Below, piece after piece: positions 1 to 6,461 of a stretch of 30,142 bases of DNA. The notes under the pieces were generated by a model, which was not told the DNA's origin, made no database searches, and saw only the letters and a list, made by a program, of their open reading frames with translations. Source of the stretch: a virus; the IMG/VR virus record IMGVR_UViG_3300009506_000155, positions 1-30,142 of that record. One strand, 5' to 3'. A program made the translations under genes and the position numbers. Position 1 is the stretch's first letter, and every line of letters starts with the position of its first letter.

Positions 1-71
1 ACGCGATACCTCGCGGCATTGGCAAAGCAAAAGCAAAAGCCATTGAAGCAGAATCAACTAAACCAGAATGA
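1..71 (+). CDS. 3' part of a small ORF that probably begins at the other end of the window
   Basis: An open frame (codons from base 3) runs from the window edge to a TGA at 69-71 and reads AIPRGIGKAKAKAIEAESTK then PE. The stop overlaps the ATG of the next gene (AATGA), the usual translational-coupling layout. If the right end of the window (30130-30142) is joined to base 1, the frame is continuous and gives a 27-residue basic peptide starting MIYPHAIPRG. If the window is linear, this is only the C-terminus of an unseen gene, possibly the missing lysis enzyme. I recognise no family. Confidence 0.45.
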   Translation, partial: AIPRGIGKAKAKAIEAESTKPE

Positions 72-343
72 CGGCCTACTTAATCTCATATATAATTCTG
101 GGCGCGGTAATAATTGGGTTGCTCGTTTGGATTATCTACAGCAAGAAGACTCTAGGCGTGACTAATGGCGCTGGCGAGTTAGCCAAGCAACACAAAAAGA
201 AAGTTGTCGAAGTTGCCAAAGAGCACAACAAAGACGCTCTTAGGTTGGCAAACGAAGTGATAAAGAAGGCGGAAGAACATGCAATCAAGGCTACTGGTGG
301 CGATCTTAGTCTTACTGATATCTTCAACGGCAAGCGCGGCTGA
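68..343 (+). CDS. Small membrane protein with N-terminal TM segment and charged helix (i-spanin-like layout)
   Basis: The protein has 91 residues. Residues 4-25 form one hydrophobic segment (LISYIILGAVIIGLLVWII), followed by a Lys/Glu/Ala-rich stretch (about 40-75) likely to be a long helix. The layout, N-in with a periplasmic helix, is that of an inner-membrane spanin subunit (Rz-like), but at 91 residues it is short and has no diagnostic motif. The start overlaps the preceding stop (AATGA), and the next gene begins inside this one in another frame (65 nt overlap), which recalls Rz/Rz1 nesting. A spanin or accessory lysis role is inferred from layout and context only. Confidence 0.6.
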   Translation: MTAYLISYIILGAVIIGLLVWIIYSKKTLGVTNGAGELAKQHKKKVVEVAKEHNKDALRLANEVIKKAEEHAIKATGGDLSLTDIFNGKRG

Positions 344-761
344 AGTAGGCGAAGCGCCTTCAGTGCCGCCAATACCGAGCGGTTTGCCGTTGCCTGTCAA
401 GCTTGGCGGTGGTCAAGTTACAATTTCTGAGAACGGTCAGCAAGTAGTAATACAAGAGGGTGATGTGCTAGTGCCACAAGAGCTTGACTTGTTTATTGCA
501 CAAAGATTGATGTATCTTGAACAACGGCCTAGGCTTTGCCAGACCGCGCTTGATGAACAAAAGCGAGTGCTGGCTGTAGAATGTAATGGCGTGATTGAGA
601 CTATGCAAGCGGGTTGTGATGAAGAAAAGTTAAGAATCGAATCGCAGTCTCAGAACAGTTTACAGCGCTGGCAGCTAATCGGTGCGCTTGCTGTAGCAAC
701 TGCTTTAGGTGTCGGTATTGGGATTTACTTTGGTTCATTGTCTTTTGTGTCGTCACGATAA
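279..761 (+). CDS. Exported protein with signal peptide, proline-rich N-terminus and C-terminal TM segment
   Basis: The protein has 160 residues. Residues 1-20 look like a Sec signal peptide (basic MQSR, hydrophobic LLVAILVLLI, cleavage-like ASA/AE). A proline-rich stretch follows (SVPPIPSGLPLPVK), then a helical region with three cysteines (about 87-122) and a C-terminal membrane segment (about 133-155). There is no lipobox cysteine, so it is not a standard Rz1-type lipoprotein. The ATG has an upstream GGCGGAAG ribosome binding site inside the preceding gene. It resembles a class of poorly characterised proteins at the end of phage lysis regions that have a coiled-coil and a C-terminal TM. 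Involvement in lysis or envelope disruption is an inference. Its 3' end overlaps the convergent gene at 725-997. Confidence 0.65.
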   Translation: MQSRLLVAILVLLISSTASAAEVGEAPSVPPIPSGLPLPVKLGGGQVTISENGQQVVIQEGDVLVPQELDLFIAQRLMYLEQRPRLCQTALDEQKRVLAVECNGVIETMQAGCDEEKLRIESQSQNSLQRWQLIGALAVATALGVGIGIYFGSLSFVSSR

Positions 762-997
762 TGCGGTACCCATCGCATCACCTCAGTTTCATAACGTTTG
801 TCTTTTTTGTTTCCGATTTTTAATCTACAAATTGTATCAGCATTGGCTCTTAGCTCTTGGTCACTATGCTCTTGCTTGCCACACTGACACGGCCTTGACT
901 TGATGCGAATCGGATTGAATTGCCGCTCGCGCAACTTGTCAAGCTCTTCTGCTGTAGCGTCAAAGTAGCCACAGCGTTTGCAGGGGTTGTTGGTCAT
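725..997 (-). CDS. Small zinc-ribbon protein, function unknown
   Basis: The protein has 90 residues. It has a CKRCG knuckle at residues 6-10 and a CQCG pair near residue 38, a pattern expected for a treble-clef or zinc-ribbon metal site. The C-terminal half is charged. The start has a good ribosome binding site (AGAGGT on the minus strand, 6-7 nt upstream). This is the last gene of the leftward early operon, and its end overlaps the end of the convergent gene at 279-761 by 37 nt. I recognise no named family. Small CxxC proteins of this kind in phage early operons often bind nucleic acid or host proteins, but nothing here decides that. Confidence 0.6.
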   Translation of the reverse strand: MTNNPCKRCGYFDATAEELDKLRERQFNPIRIKSRPCQCGKQEHSDQELRANADTICRLKIGNKKDKRYETEVMRWVPHYRDDTKDNEPK

Positions 998-1061
998 TGT
1001 TTACCTCTATAATCACGCTCACACGCTGCAAGTAATAATAATAATAAGATTTTATTCTGCA

Positions 1062-1268
1062 TTACTCCTCCTCCATAAAAAACAAATTGCCAAGCCCATC
1101 TTGGCAAAGTTTCATTTTATCACATTTTGCTGTAGGCTCGTGATAAACCCCTTGCTCGTCAAACATACCGACACTACAATACTCACTAGCATCGAACGGG
1201 TAGCTGCAAATTACCAAGCCTTGGCCGCCGTAGAATATCAGGGCGGCTATGAAGAGGGGGTTAATCAT
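1062..1268 (-). CDS. Small, possibly exported protein of unknown function
   Basis: The protein has 68 residues. The N-terminus (MINPLFIAALIFYGGQG) is hydrophobic and could be a short signal or anchor. The rest contains four cysteines and ends in MEEE. The ATG follows a GGAAGG-type ribosome binding site and overlaps the stop of the upstream gene (1261-1569) by 8 nt, so translation is probably coupled. I recognise no family. The cysteines and hydrophobic start suggest a periplasmic or membrane location, which is an inference. Confidence 0.5.
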   Translation of the reverse strand: MINPLFIAALIFYGGQGLVICSYPFDASEYCSVGMFDEQGVYHEPTAKCDKMKLCQDGLGNLFFMEEE

Positions 1269-1569
1269 TGCCTTCCTTTTTTTGTAGTGCGTTTTTGAGA
1301 CGATCGAGTTTTGCTTCGCAATATTCTATTATTGCTTTATTTGTTCTGGTATGGACAAACGCTACTATGAACTCAAAGCCTGTTTGCGCGTCTTCTACTG
1401 CTTCAACTAATTCGCGGATTGCGGGGGCACATAAATCATAACACTGAATTGGTTCTTTGTCGTATCTACAGTTGTAAATATCTTCTGTGTCGGGACTATG
1501 ATAATGACAATCAAGGTCACACATCGGATAATTATCAACCCAAATTGGCTCTGGTTTTAGTTTAGTCAT
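1261..1569 (-). CDS. Cysteine-containing hypothetical protein
   Basis: I chose the ATG at 1569 (102 residues, MTKLKPEPIW). It overlaps the upstream stop as ATGA and is preceded by GGAGGA, whereas the longer version starts at a TTG at 1587. The N-terminal half has five cysteines and two histidines (CDLDCHYH, NCRYD, QCYDLC), a pattern that could bind zinc. The C-terminal half looks helical. It lies in a chain of small genes linked by short overlaps in the leftward operon. I recognise no family and assign no function. Confidence 0.55.
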   Translation of the reverse strand: MTKLKPEPIWVDNYPMCDLDCHYHSPDTEDIYNCRYDKEPIQCYDLCAPAIRELVEAVEDAQTGFEFIVAFVHTRTNKAIIEYCEAKLDRLKNALQKKEGND

Positions 1570-1922
1570 TTTTGTAAATCCTCCCAAGCCTTGATGGCTT
1601 CTTGTATCTTCTGCCAGTCTTCTGGCTTGTATGCTGTGTTGTCGGCTTGATTATTAAGCAGGGCTTCATAGCAAAGTTGGCCTTTTTCTGTTGTTACATC
1701 TAGCACATACTCTGCATGTTCTGCTCTCTCTGTTTGTTCTGTTAGCATAATGCGTAGTTGTTCGTTTTCGTGCTGGAGTTGTTTGGTCCATCTAATAAGT
1801 GTATCAGATACAATTTGTTTGACGGCGTTAACCGAATCTTCTCGCTCTGTATCGTTAACACGATAACCAAGCTCATCAGTTATGCTATTAACAACCATAT
1901 TTATAGCTTTTTGACTAATCAT
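1566..1922 (-). CDS. Hypothetical coiled-coil protein
   Basis: The protein has 118 residues. A predicted helical core (about residues 35-80, WTKQLQHENEQLRIMLTEQT) looks like a coiled coil, and the C-terminus (EDWQKIQEAIKAWEDLQK) is also helical. It overlaps both neighbours by an ATGA stop/start, so it is translated as part of a coupled chain. It has no catalytic motif, membrane segment or recognised family. Confidence 0.55.
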   Translation of the reverse strand: MISQKAINMVVNSITDELGYRVNDTEREDSVNAVKQIVSDTLIRWTKQLQHENEQLRIMLTEQTERAEHAEYVLDVTTEKGQLCYEALLNNQADNTAYKPEDWQKIQEAIKAWEDLQK

Positions 1923-2167
1923 CGCTCACACTCCATCTTTGTTACTTCACCACTCGTCAAGTTCTTCACCTGCCAACCAGACTCGTATAAATCAACACAG
2001 AACTCACCAAAGCAAGCATTAAAGGTTTTGGTTTGCTCTGGTTTTGGGTCGTTAACCTTAGACTCAACAAACCAAAACTTATACACAAGCACGCTTACGA
2101 ATAACAAAACCCATGCAACAATGAACACAATCGAAAATTTGTCCATCACTGATGTTTTTTCTTTCAT
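1919..2167 (-). CDS. Single-pass membrane protein, unknown function
   Basis: The protein has 82 residues. Residues about 12-33 form one transmembrane segment (FSIVFIVAWVLLFVSVLVY), followed by a soluble C-terminal domain with three cysteines (ACFGEFC and MEC). Both ends overlap neighbouring genes by ATGA. The layout, with a short cytoplasmic N-terminus and an exported cysteine-containing tail, would suit an envelope-acting accessory protein such as superinfection exclusion, but that is speculation from topology. I recognise no family. Confidence 0.55.
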   Translation of the reverse strand: MKEKTSVMDKFSIVFIVAWVLLFVSVLVYKFWFVESKVNDPKPEQTKTFNACFGEFCVDLYESGWQVKNLTSGEVTKMECER

Positions 2168-2391
2168 CGCTTCACCCTCTTAATCTGCACCGGCTTCATA
2201 AGACTATTCCATGCCTGAATCGCTCCGCGTTTGGTTTTTCTTACTGGTCCAGACCAACATGGGCCTGACTGGTATTGATAGCTAGAGCATCTAACAAGCC
2301 ATCCATCTTCGCGAATACCGAGCGACGGTTCGAACAGCGGGCCGATAACACCGCGCCTACCGCATTTACATCTGTAGATTTTAATTCGCAT
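2164..2391 (-). CDS. Lar-like zinc-ribbon protein
   Basis: The protein has 75 residues from the ATG at 2391 (a GTG lies directly upstream). It has a CKCGRRG knuckle near the N-terminus, a central GWLVRC segment and a C-terminal TKRGAIQAWN motif. This order (zinc knuckle, second cysteine region, then an A-I-x-A-W-N helix) is the layout of phage restriction-alleviation (Lar-like) small proteins. The family match is by eye and partial, since the second CxxC is not clean. It is coupled to the downstream gene by ATGA. A role in countering host restriction is possible but unproven. Confidence 0.5.
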   Translation of the reverse strand: MRIKIYRCKCGRRGVIGPLFEPSLGIREDGWLVRCSSYQYQSGPCWSGPVRKTKRGAIQAWNSLMKPVQIKRVKR

Positions 2392-2399
2392 CACAACCC

Positions 2400-2689
2400 C
2401 TAATCTGCAACATATCTTAACCCCTCTGGAGTATATTCTTGCTGGCGTATAACGTGATAGTCTCCGGCTGGTAACCTTATCGTAGCGTGCTCTTCGTGTT
2501 CAATTTCTGCCTCTCTTAATGCTCGGTTCCAAGCATGTACATCATAGCATGTTTGGCACTTATTGCGTGAGCATGTCCTGTTGCTTCTCCCTCTGCTAAT
2601 ACCAATCTACCGTTTTGTGGCTTTTCTTTTTTGGCCCCTTTGGGTATTTCACTGGCTTTAATTATTAATACATCCCCTTGTCTATACAT
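2400..2689 (-). pseudogene. Frameshifted GDVL/GHAH/HEEH-family phage gene
   Basis: From the ATG at 2689 (ribosome binding site AGGAG upstream) the frame reads MYRQGDVLIIKASEIPKG, then LAEGEATGHAHAI, and stops at 2516-2518 after 57 residues. In the -1 frame the missing second half follows: IEHEEHATIRLPAGDYHVIR, then QQEYTPEGLRYVAD, ending at 2400. The two halves match the order of a common uncharacterised family found in phages and bacteria (MxRQGDVLL, GHAH, HEEH, YTPE, VAD), recalled from memory. The simplest explanation is loss of one base near 2518-2520, by mutation or assembly error; the sequence there is not an obvious slippery site. The repeat-containing gene upstream ends 10 nt before its ATG. 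Confidence 0.7.
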
Positions 2690-2698
2690 TTCAATCTC

Positions 2699-3931
2699 CT
2701 ATGTTTCTGCTAATGGCCGATATTGATCGGCGGTTAAGCCAAATGTTGATGCAACAGCTTCGTGTGCTGTTTTTGCCTGTGGTGTTACTGGTATAAAATA
2801 TTCTTTTTTGGTACCATCGTGTTCTGGTGTTGAATTGATGACTCTTACTAGAGCTAATGGTTCATTGTTATAGAATCCATCTCGGTGATACAATACCCCG
2901 TAATCATCTCTGTTGATTTCTTTTGCTCCACTATTTTTTATATAGTTCTCAAAACCGTAGATTTCAAGTTTTGCTCTTTTAACCTCAAGATTTTGTTCTT
3001 TGTCGATTTCTTCAACAGTAATTGTTTCTGGTTGTTCAACAACTCTCTTATTTAATCTTAAACCCTTCCAACAATGTACTTCCCACCCATCACGAAAACG
3101 TAATGCTGGGCCATTGGAACAATGCAAGCGTGATGGCATATTTTCTCTATGTTCCCATTTAACAATTTCTGGTCGTTCACAGATGATACACACCCCTTTA
3201 TAGGGGTACCACCATCCACATGACTTAGCTAGATCAGACCATAGCTTCAATTGTTGAGATTTTTCTGAATCGTATTTAATTTTTAAAACCTGTTCGACAA
3301 ATAAATAAAACGCAATCCAGTACGCATCTTGTTGACCCCATAGCCACGTTGGGGTGAAAATATTTTTCTCCCCCAACGAAGCCCGCAACGAAACCCCCAA
3401 CGAATCCCGCAACGAAGCCCACAACGAAGCCCGCAACGAAGCCCACAACGAAGCCCCCAACGAATCTTGCAACGAATCTTGCAACGAAGCCTGCAACGAA
3501 GCCCACAACGAAGCCCGCAACGAATCCACCAACGAATCCCGCAACGAATCTTGCAACGAATCTTGCAACGAATCCCCCAACGAAGCCCCCAACGAAGCCC
3601 GCAACGAATCTCCCAACGAATCCCGCAACGGATCCCACAACGGATCCCACAACGAATCCCACAACGAATCCCACAACGAATCTTGCAGAGAATCCTCCAA
3701 AAGAGACTTATTCTTCAAAAGACTCACCAGCAAACATGCTGTTGCCGGTGAATCTGCCCAAATAAATTTTGGTGGTTGTTCACCAATGATAGAATACATT
3801 TTTTCTATAACATTCTCTGCTGTTTTTCGATCGGCTGATTCTGTGGAGCATCCGATATCGAACCATTGTTGTTTAAAATATAATAATTGTTTTTCTTGTT
3901 CTTTTGTTAATTTTTTTATTTTTTGTTTCAT
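2699..3931 (-). CDS. DUF6745-like protein with 27 tandem tetrapeptide repeats
   Basis: The protein has 410 residues. Residues 1-78 are a helical lead-in. Residues 79-186 are 27 consecutive four-residue units of the form x-(D/A)-S-L (QDSL, WDSL, RASL, GASL). Residues 187-410 match what I know of the DUF6745 family: aromatic WIAFYLFV, SCGWWYPYKGVCIICERP, NGPALRFRDGWEVHCWKG, ITVEEI, YGVLYHRDG, VRVINSTPEHDG, and the C-terminal TAHEAVASTFG. Family members often carry xxSL-type repeats of varying number before this domain, so the array is a family feature that looks expanded here. The function is unknown. It has no signal peptide, so it is probably cytoplasmic. Confidence 0.75.
   Translation of the reverse strand: MKQKIKKLTKEQEKQLLYFKQQWFDIGCSTESADRKTAENVIEKMYSIIGEQPPKFIWADSPATACLLVSLLKNKSLLEDSLQDSLWDSLWDSLWDPLWDPLRDSLGDSLRASLGASLGDSLQDSLQDSLRDSLVDSLRASLWASLQASLQDSLQDSLGASLWASLRASLWASLRDSLGVSLRASLGEKNIFTPTWLWGQQDAYWIAFYLFVEQVLKIKYDSEKSQQLKLWSDLAKSCGWWYPYKGVCIICERPEIVKWEHRENMPSRLHCSNGPALRFRDGWEVHCWKGLRLNKRVVEQPETITVEEIDKEQNLEVKRAKLEIYGFENYIKNSGAKEINRDDYGVLYHRDGFYNNEPLALVRVINSTPEHDGTKKEYFIPVTPQAKTAHEAVASTFGLTADQYRPLAET
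3373..3690 (-). repeat. 12-bp tandem repeat array inside a coding region
   Basis: On the plus strand the core AACGA (twice AACGG) recurs 26 times at an exact 12-bp spacing, with a degenerate 27th unit (GCAGAGAAT). Flanking positions vary among GCC, TCC and TCT. Each unit encodes one tetrapeptide of the minus-strand gene at 2699-3931. The exact period keeps all frames open, which produces long artificial ORFs in the other frames. Unit number is likely to vary by slippage or recombination without breaking the reading frame. Confidence 0.95.
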
Positions 3932-3934
3932 TGT

Positions 3935-4156
3935 CTATAGCCCCAACTTCTCAAAAGCATTGCCCGCGAGCCGTATCTTCTCAACGTCATTAGGCGTCTG
4001 CCTGATAAGATTTATTTGTCTTAAGACTTTGTTCTGCAACCGACACAAATCCTCAAGATGCCCTACGCGGTCATTTAAGAAACGTACTGTTTTTATCAAC
4101 TCGCTTGTCTCGTTAACAAGCTCGTTTATTTCAAAATTTTCGCTGTAAGGTATCAT
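3935..4156 (-). CDS. Small coiled-coil hypothetical protein
   Basis: The protein has 73 residues and is almost entirely helical in appearance, with heptad-like hydrophobic spacing (INELVNETSELIKTVRFLND, then LEDLCRLQNKVLRQI). The ATG follows a GGGGA ribosome binding site. It ends 3 nt before the start of the repeat-protein gene, so the two are probably co-translated. I recognise no family. Confidence 0.5.
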   Translation of the reverse strand: MIPYSENFEINELVNETSELIKTVRFLNDRVGHLEDLCRLQNKVLRQINLIRQTPNDVEKIRLAGNAFEKLGL

Positions 4157-4167
4157 GATAATCCCCT

Positions 4168-4371
4168 TTAATCTGACATCACGCGCCCATGTTGCAGAAA
4201 GCGTATAGCCACTTTCTCTAACCCTCTTACAGTGGGTAATGAGCTACTAGGTTCTATTGCACGACAATTCATAAGCGCGATTCCAAGTGTTGCTGGCAAT
4301 GATGTCCAACAACCGAGACGCTTGCCGCACCCTGTAAGAATTGTAATAGCTTGGCCTATGCGTGATGTCAT
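4168..4371 (-). CDS. Hypothetical protein
   Basis: The protein has 67 residues, with four cysteines and a basic, hydrophobic composition. The N-terminus (QAITILTGCGKRLGCW) is weakly hydrophobic. A weak ribosome binding site (AAGGAAA) lies 8 or more nt upstream of the ATG. Spacing to neighbours (12 nt downstream) fits the operon, but there is no recognised domain, so reality rests mainly on position and on filling an otherwise empty stretch. Confidence 0.35.
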   Translation of the reverse strand: MTSRIGQAITILTGCGKRLGCWTSLPATLGIALMNCRAIEPSSSLPTVRGLEKVAIRFLQHGRVMSD

Positions 4372-4480
4372 TTCTTTAATTTCCTTTTAAAAACCACCGC
4401 GCCACCCGCAACCAAAATTAGTCAGTAACCCAGGAGAAACAATACGAGTGACGCGGCTTAAGCAGCGCACAGGAGGCGTC
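4372..4480. other. Intergenic stretch between the recT-like gene and the next small gene
   Basis: 109 nt with no convincing gene on either strand. Its left part holds the ribosome binding site of the gene at 4168-4371. Its right part holds most of an inverted repeat that reaches into the stop codon of the recT-like gene (see 4462-4490). I see no promoter that I would defend. Confidence 0.5.
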
Positions 4481-4490
4481 CTAGCGCTGC
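4462..4490 (-). other. Two-step inverted repeat overlapping the recT-like stop codon
   Basis: GCAGCGC (4462-4468) pairs with GCGCTGC (4484-4490), and inside it AGGA (4471-4474) pairs with TCCT (4479-4482) around a GGCG loop. In minus-strand RNA this hairpin contains the TAG stop (4483-4481) of the recT-like gene. No T-run follows, so it is not a classical terminator. RNA stabilisation or partial termination is possible. Confidence 0.5.
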
Positions 4491-5374
4491 AACCTTTTAA
4501 CGTCCTGTTCTATGATTTCGCCGTCTAGTAGATCACAGATTTGATCATCCGTTAGTGGCGGTGGCTCAATCAAATCTTGTTGCTCTGGTTCTTGCTTCAC
4601 TTGATCAAAGTCTTTTGACCGCGCCGCAAACGCTTCTCTTGCAGCGATAAGGTCTGGGCCTTTTAATTCTTTGCATTTAGCAACAGTTGAATCAAGGTCT
4701 GTTTTATCTTTAGCGGATTCTATTGCTGCAAGTACGTCCTGTAGCTTGCTTTTACCATTCTTTTTTATTTTGTGTAGTATTCTTTTTGGGGCTGGTTCAG
4801 CTTCTTCAAATCTCGCTTCAACAACCTGCACGCTTTTTTGTGTCTTGTCGGCTGGTATATCTTGCGCCTCTTCTGCTGTTATCAACCCGCGCAAAGCATC
4901 AGGAAAAGCATCCCGTAAAGCAAATCCCCTTGCACGCATCTGCAACATGCGGTCGGGGTAAGTTTTCCATGGGCCTGATTTTCCCCATAAGCCAGCCCGC
5001 TTTGCATCATCTACGGTAAAAGTTCTTTTAACCGGAGTACGCCCCTTGCGTTTGACTTCGCAAGTTGCCGACTGGCCTTGAATATTAGTTTCAATGATAT
5101 CTTCACAGTCGGGATGATTGCTGACTATTGCTAGCAACGCATCACCCCAAACACTCGGTCTACCATTGATCACAGCAATGTTTTGCAAGCTCTGCATCGG
5201 TGCAAGTCCAAGCTCGCTACCCATTTGCATGGCGACAACAACATCACCATGCTTGCCTTTATACTGCTGTGGCACGAATGAGCTTGATGCTATCAGCTTC
5301 CCGAACTCAATTGCTTCGCCCAGTGTTGTTGGGCGCATACTATCATACTTCTGTAGTTGATTCTCTTTAGACAT
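4481..5374 (-). CDS. recT: RecT-family single-strand annealing protein
   Basis: The protein has 297 residues. The core (about 15-175) carries the signature order I associate with phage RecT-like recombinases: an N-terminal LGEAIEFGKLIASSSFVP, then VAMQMGSELGLAPMQSLQNI and INGRPSVWGDALLAIV, a KRAGLWGKSGPWKTYPDRML segment, and MRARGFALRDAFPDALRGL. The C-terminal third is acidic and low complexity, as in many annealing proteins that contact SSB or the exonuclease. It would anneal complementary single strands made by the exonuclease encoded just upstream (5388-6386, 13 nt apart). The start is set by ACAGGAGGCAAA, shared with two other genes of the operon. Family assignment is confident; activity is inferred. 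Confidence 0.85.
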   Translation of the reverse strand: MSKENQLQKYDSMRPTTLGEAIEFGKLIASSSFVPQQYKGKHGDVVVAMQMGSELGLAPMQSLQNIAVINGRPSVWGDALLAIVSNHPDCEDIIETNIQGQSATCEVKRKGRTPVKRTFTVDDAKRAGLWGKSGPWKTYPDRMLQMRARGFALRDAFPDALRGLITAEEAQDIPADKTQKSVQVVEARFEEAEPAPKRILHKIKKNGKSKLQDVLAAIESAKDKTDLDSTVAKCKELKGPDLIAAREAFAARSKDFDQVKQEPEQQDLIEPPPLTDDQICDLLDGEIIEQDVKRLQR

Positions 5375-5387
5375 TTTTTGCCTCCTG

Positions 5388-6386
5388 TTATTTTTTTGAT
5401 TTGGTTATTCTTAGCACTCTCGCTCCTGGCTTTTCAAGCGTGTATTGCGCAATTAATTCTTGTGGTACGCTTAAAGATTCAATAAGCGATGCATAGTCAA
5501 TAAGTGTTTGCGGCTTGTTGTTCTCAAACGTGACCTTGTAATTGTCGGATCTTATCCCATCGTGTGACTGTATCAGCACCTTAAGGGCGGCGGCGGCTTG
5601 CTTCTTTGCCTGCTCTGCAAGTTTAAACTCTTCTTTTTTTAGAATTTCGCTTGCTTCGAGATATTGTTTGACGAGCAACTCATGCTCGCTTGTCATATCG
5701 ATCATATTAAGTTCGTTAGTTGGCCAAAGCACGCGCCAGCTATCTTCGCCAATTGAGTTTATTGATACTGGTGGCGGCTCTTGTTTCTCAACGTAATTCC
5801 AAAAGCGCTCGGCTGATTCGCGCAGGTGATTGATAAGCTCTTCATTTCGATTGATGTTGTAAGTTTCTAGTGAGCCCTCTACAGGCACAATAACGTGTGC
5901 CTTATCAACACCAAGCACCGCCATCTCTGCGTGTACTTGGATTACAACTTCATCAGGCACTTCATCAGTTCCAGGCTCGCCCCAACGATCCAGTGATCGC
6001 CAGTGCGGACACTTGGCTTCGCCTGCTGCATTTGGTTTAGATGTTTTTTTGCCGCTGTAATATATGCGAGCGTCAGGCGTTGCAATCAATCGCTTGCAAC
6101 TATCGTCGACAAGCGTTTGTTCATGCTTACCGTAGTGCGAGCAAGCATGATTTGTTTTCGCTTGATACCAGTCCCAAAGCGCTGGGCCAAGGTACTGACC
6201 GCGCATCATGTGCTCGTTTGTCTCAATCGGCTGAGCCTTGCCGATTTTTTCCGCATAGACATTAAGTGGGTGCTTGTGTGGGTTGACGCTCACAAAGGCT
6301 TGCTCTTCTTCAGACCACAAGCAAGCTGAGATTTCAGATCCGCCAACGCCTTGAGAGCGGATCTCTTTTTGTTTTTCGTTAAGCAT
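5388..6386 (-). CDS. YqaJ-family (lambda-exonuclease-like) recombination nuclease
   Basis: The protein has 332 residues. Core motifs in order: GVGGSEISACLW near the N-terminus, MRGQYLGPALWDWY, ATPDARI (metal-binding Asp), GEAKCP (the E-x-K of the PD-(D/E)xK fold) and VIQVHAEMAVLGVDKAHVIV with the helix after the active site. This is the YqaJ/lambda Exo architecture. The C-terminal third (about 215-330) is helical and Ala/Lys rich. It would resect double-stranded ends for the RecT-like partner encoded immediately downstream. The ATG has a strong AGGAGG ribosome binding site 5 nt upstream. Confidence 0.85.
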   Translation of the reverse strand: MLNEKQKEIRSQGVGGSEISACLWSEEEQAFVSVNPHKHPLNVYAEKIGKAQPIETNEHMMRGQYLGPALWDWYQAKTNHACSHYGKHEQTLVDDSCKRLIATPDARIYYSGKKTSKPNAAGEAKCPHWRSLDRWGEPGTDEVPDEVVIQVHAEMAVLGVDKAHVIVPVEGSLETYNINRNEELINHLRESAERFWNYVEKQEPPPVSINSIGEDSWRVLWPTNELNMIDMTSEHELLVKQYLEASEILKKEEFKLAEQAKKQAAAALKVLIQSHDGIRSDNYKVTFENNKPQTLIDYASLIESLSVPQELIAQYTLEKPGARVLRITKSKK

Positions 6387-6410
6387 TTTTGCCTCCTGTT
6401 TTGACGCTTA

Positions 6411-6461
6411 ATTGCGCTATTGGTAGCAGCTAGCATTGACTAACTGCTACGATAGAGCAAT
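6411..6461 (-). other. Long imperfect hairpin between two early genes
   Basis: Arms 6411-6429 and 6444-6461 pair over about 17 positions (ATTGC, CTAT, GTAGCAG against CTGCTAC, ATAG, GCAAT) with a small internal mismatch and bulge and a 14-nt loop. The 3' arm in plus coordinates overlaps the stop codon of the minus-strand gene at 6461-6676. In minus-strand RNA it lies between that gene and the exonuclease gene. No U-tract follows, so processing, stabilisation or attenuation is more likely than simple termination. Confidence 0.6.

Noticed and set aside
751-768. ATGCG/CGCAT hairpin near the convergent gene ends as a two-way terminator
   Set aside because: Only 5 bp of stem with an 8-base loop and no clear T-run on either side.
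1033-1047. Five TAA repeats between two minus-strand genes
   Set aside because: Short AT-rich microsatellite with no other signal; likely neutral.
3373-3690. CRISPR-like regular repeats
   Set aside because: The units are contiguous 12-bp coding repeats with no unique spacers.
3354-4148. Long plus-strand frame and other frames over the repeat array (also 3276-3674 minus and 3467-3751 plus)
   Set aside because: The 12-bp period keeps every frame open. These frames have Asn-Glu, Phe-Val-Gly or Gln-Arg repeats with no ribosome binding site, and only the 2699-3931 minus frame continues into a recognisable domain.
4373-4480. 27-codon minus-strand frame upstream of 4371 starting at a GTG
   Set aside because: No ribosome binding site and no recognisable sequence features.
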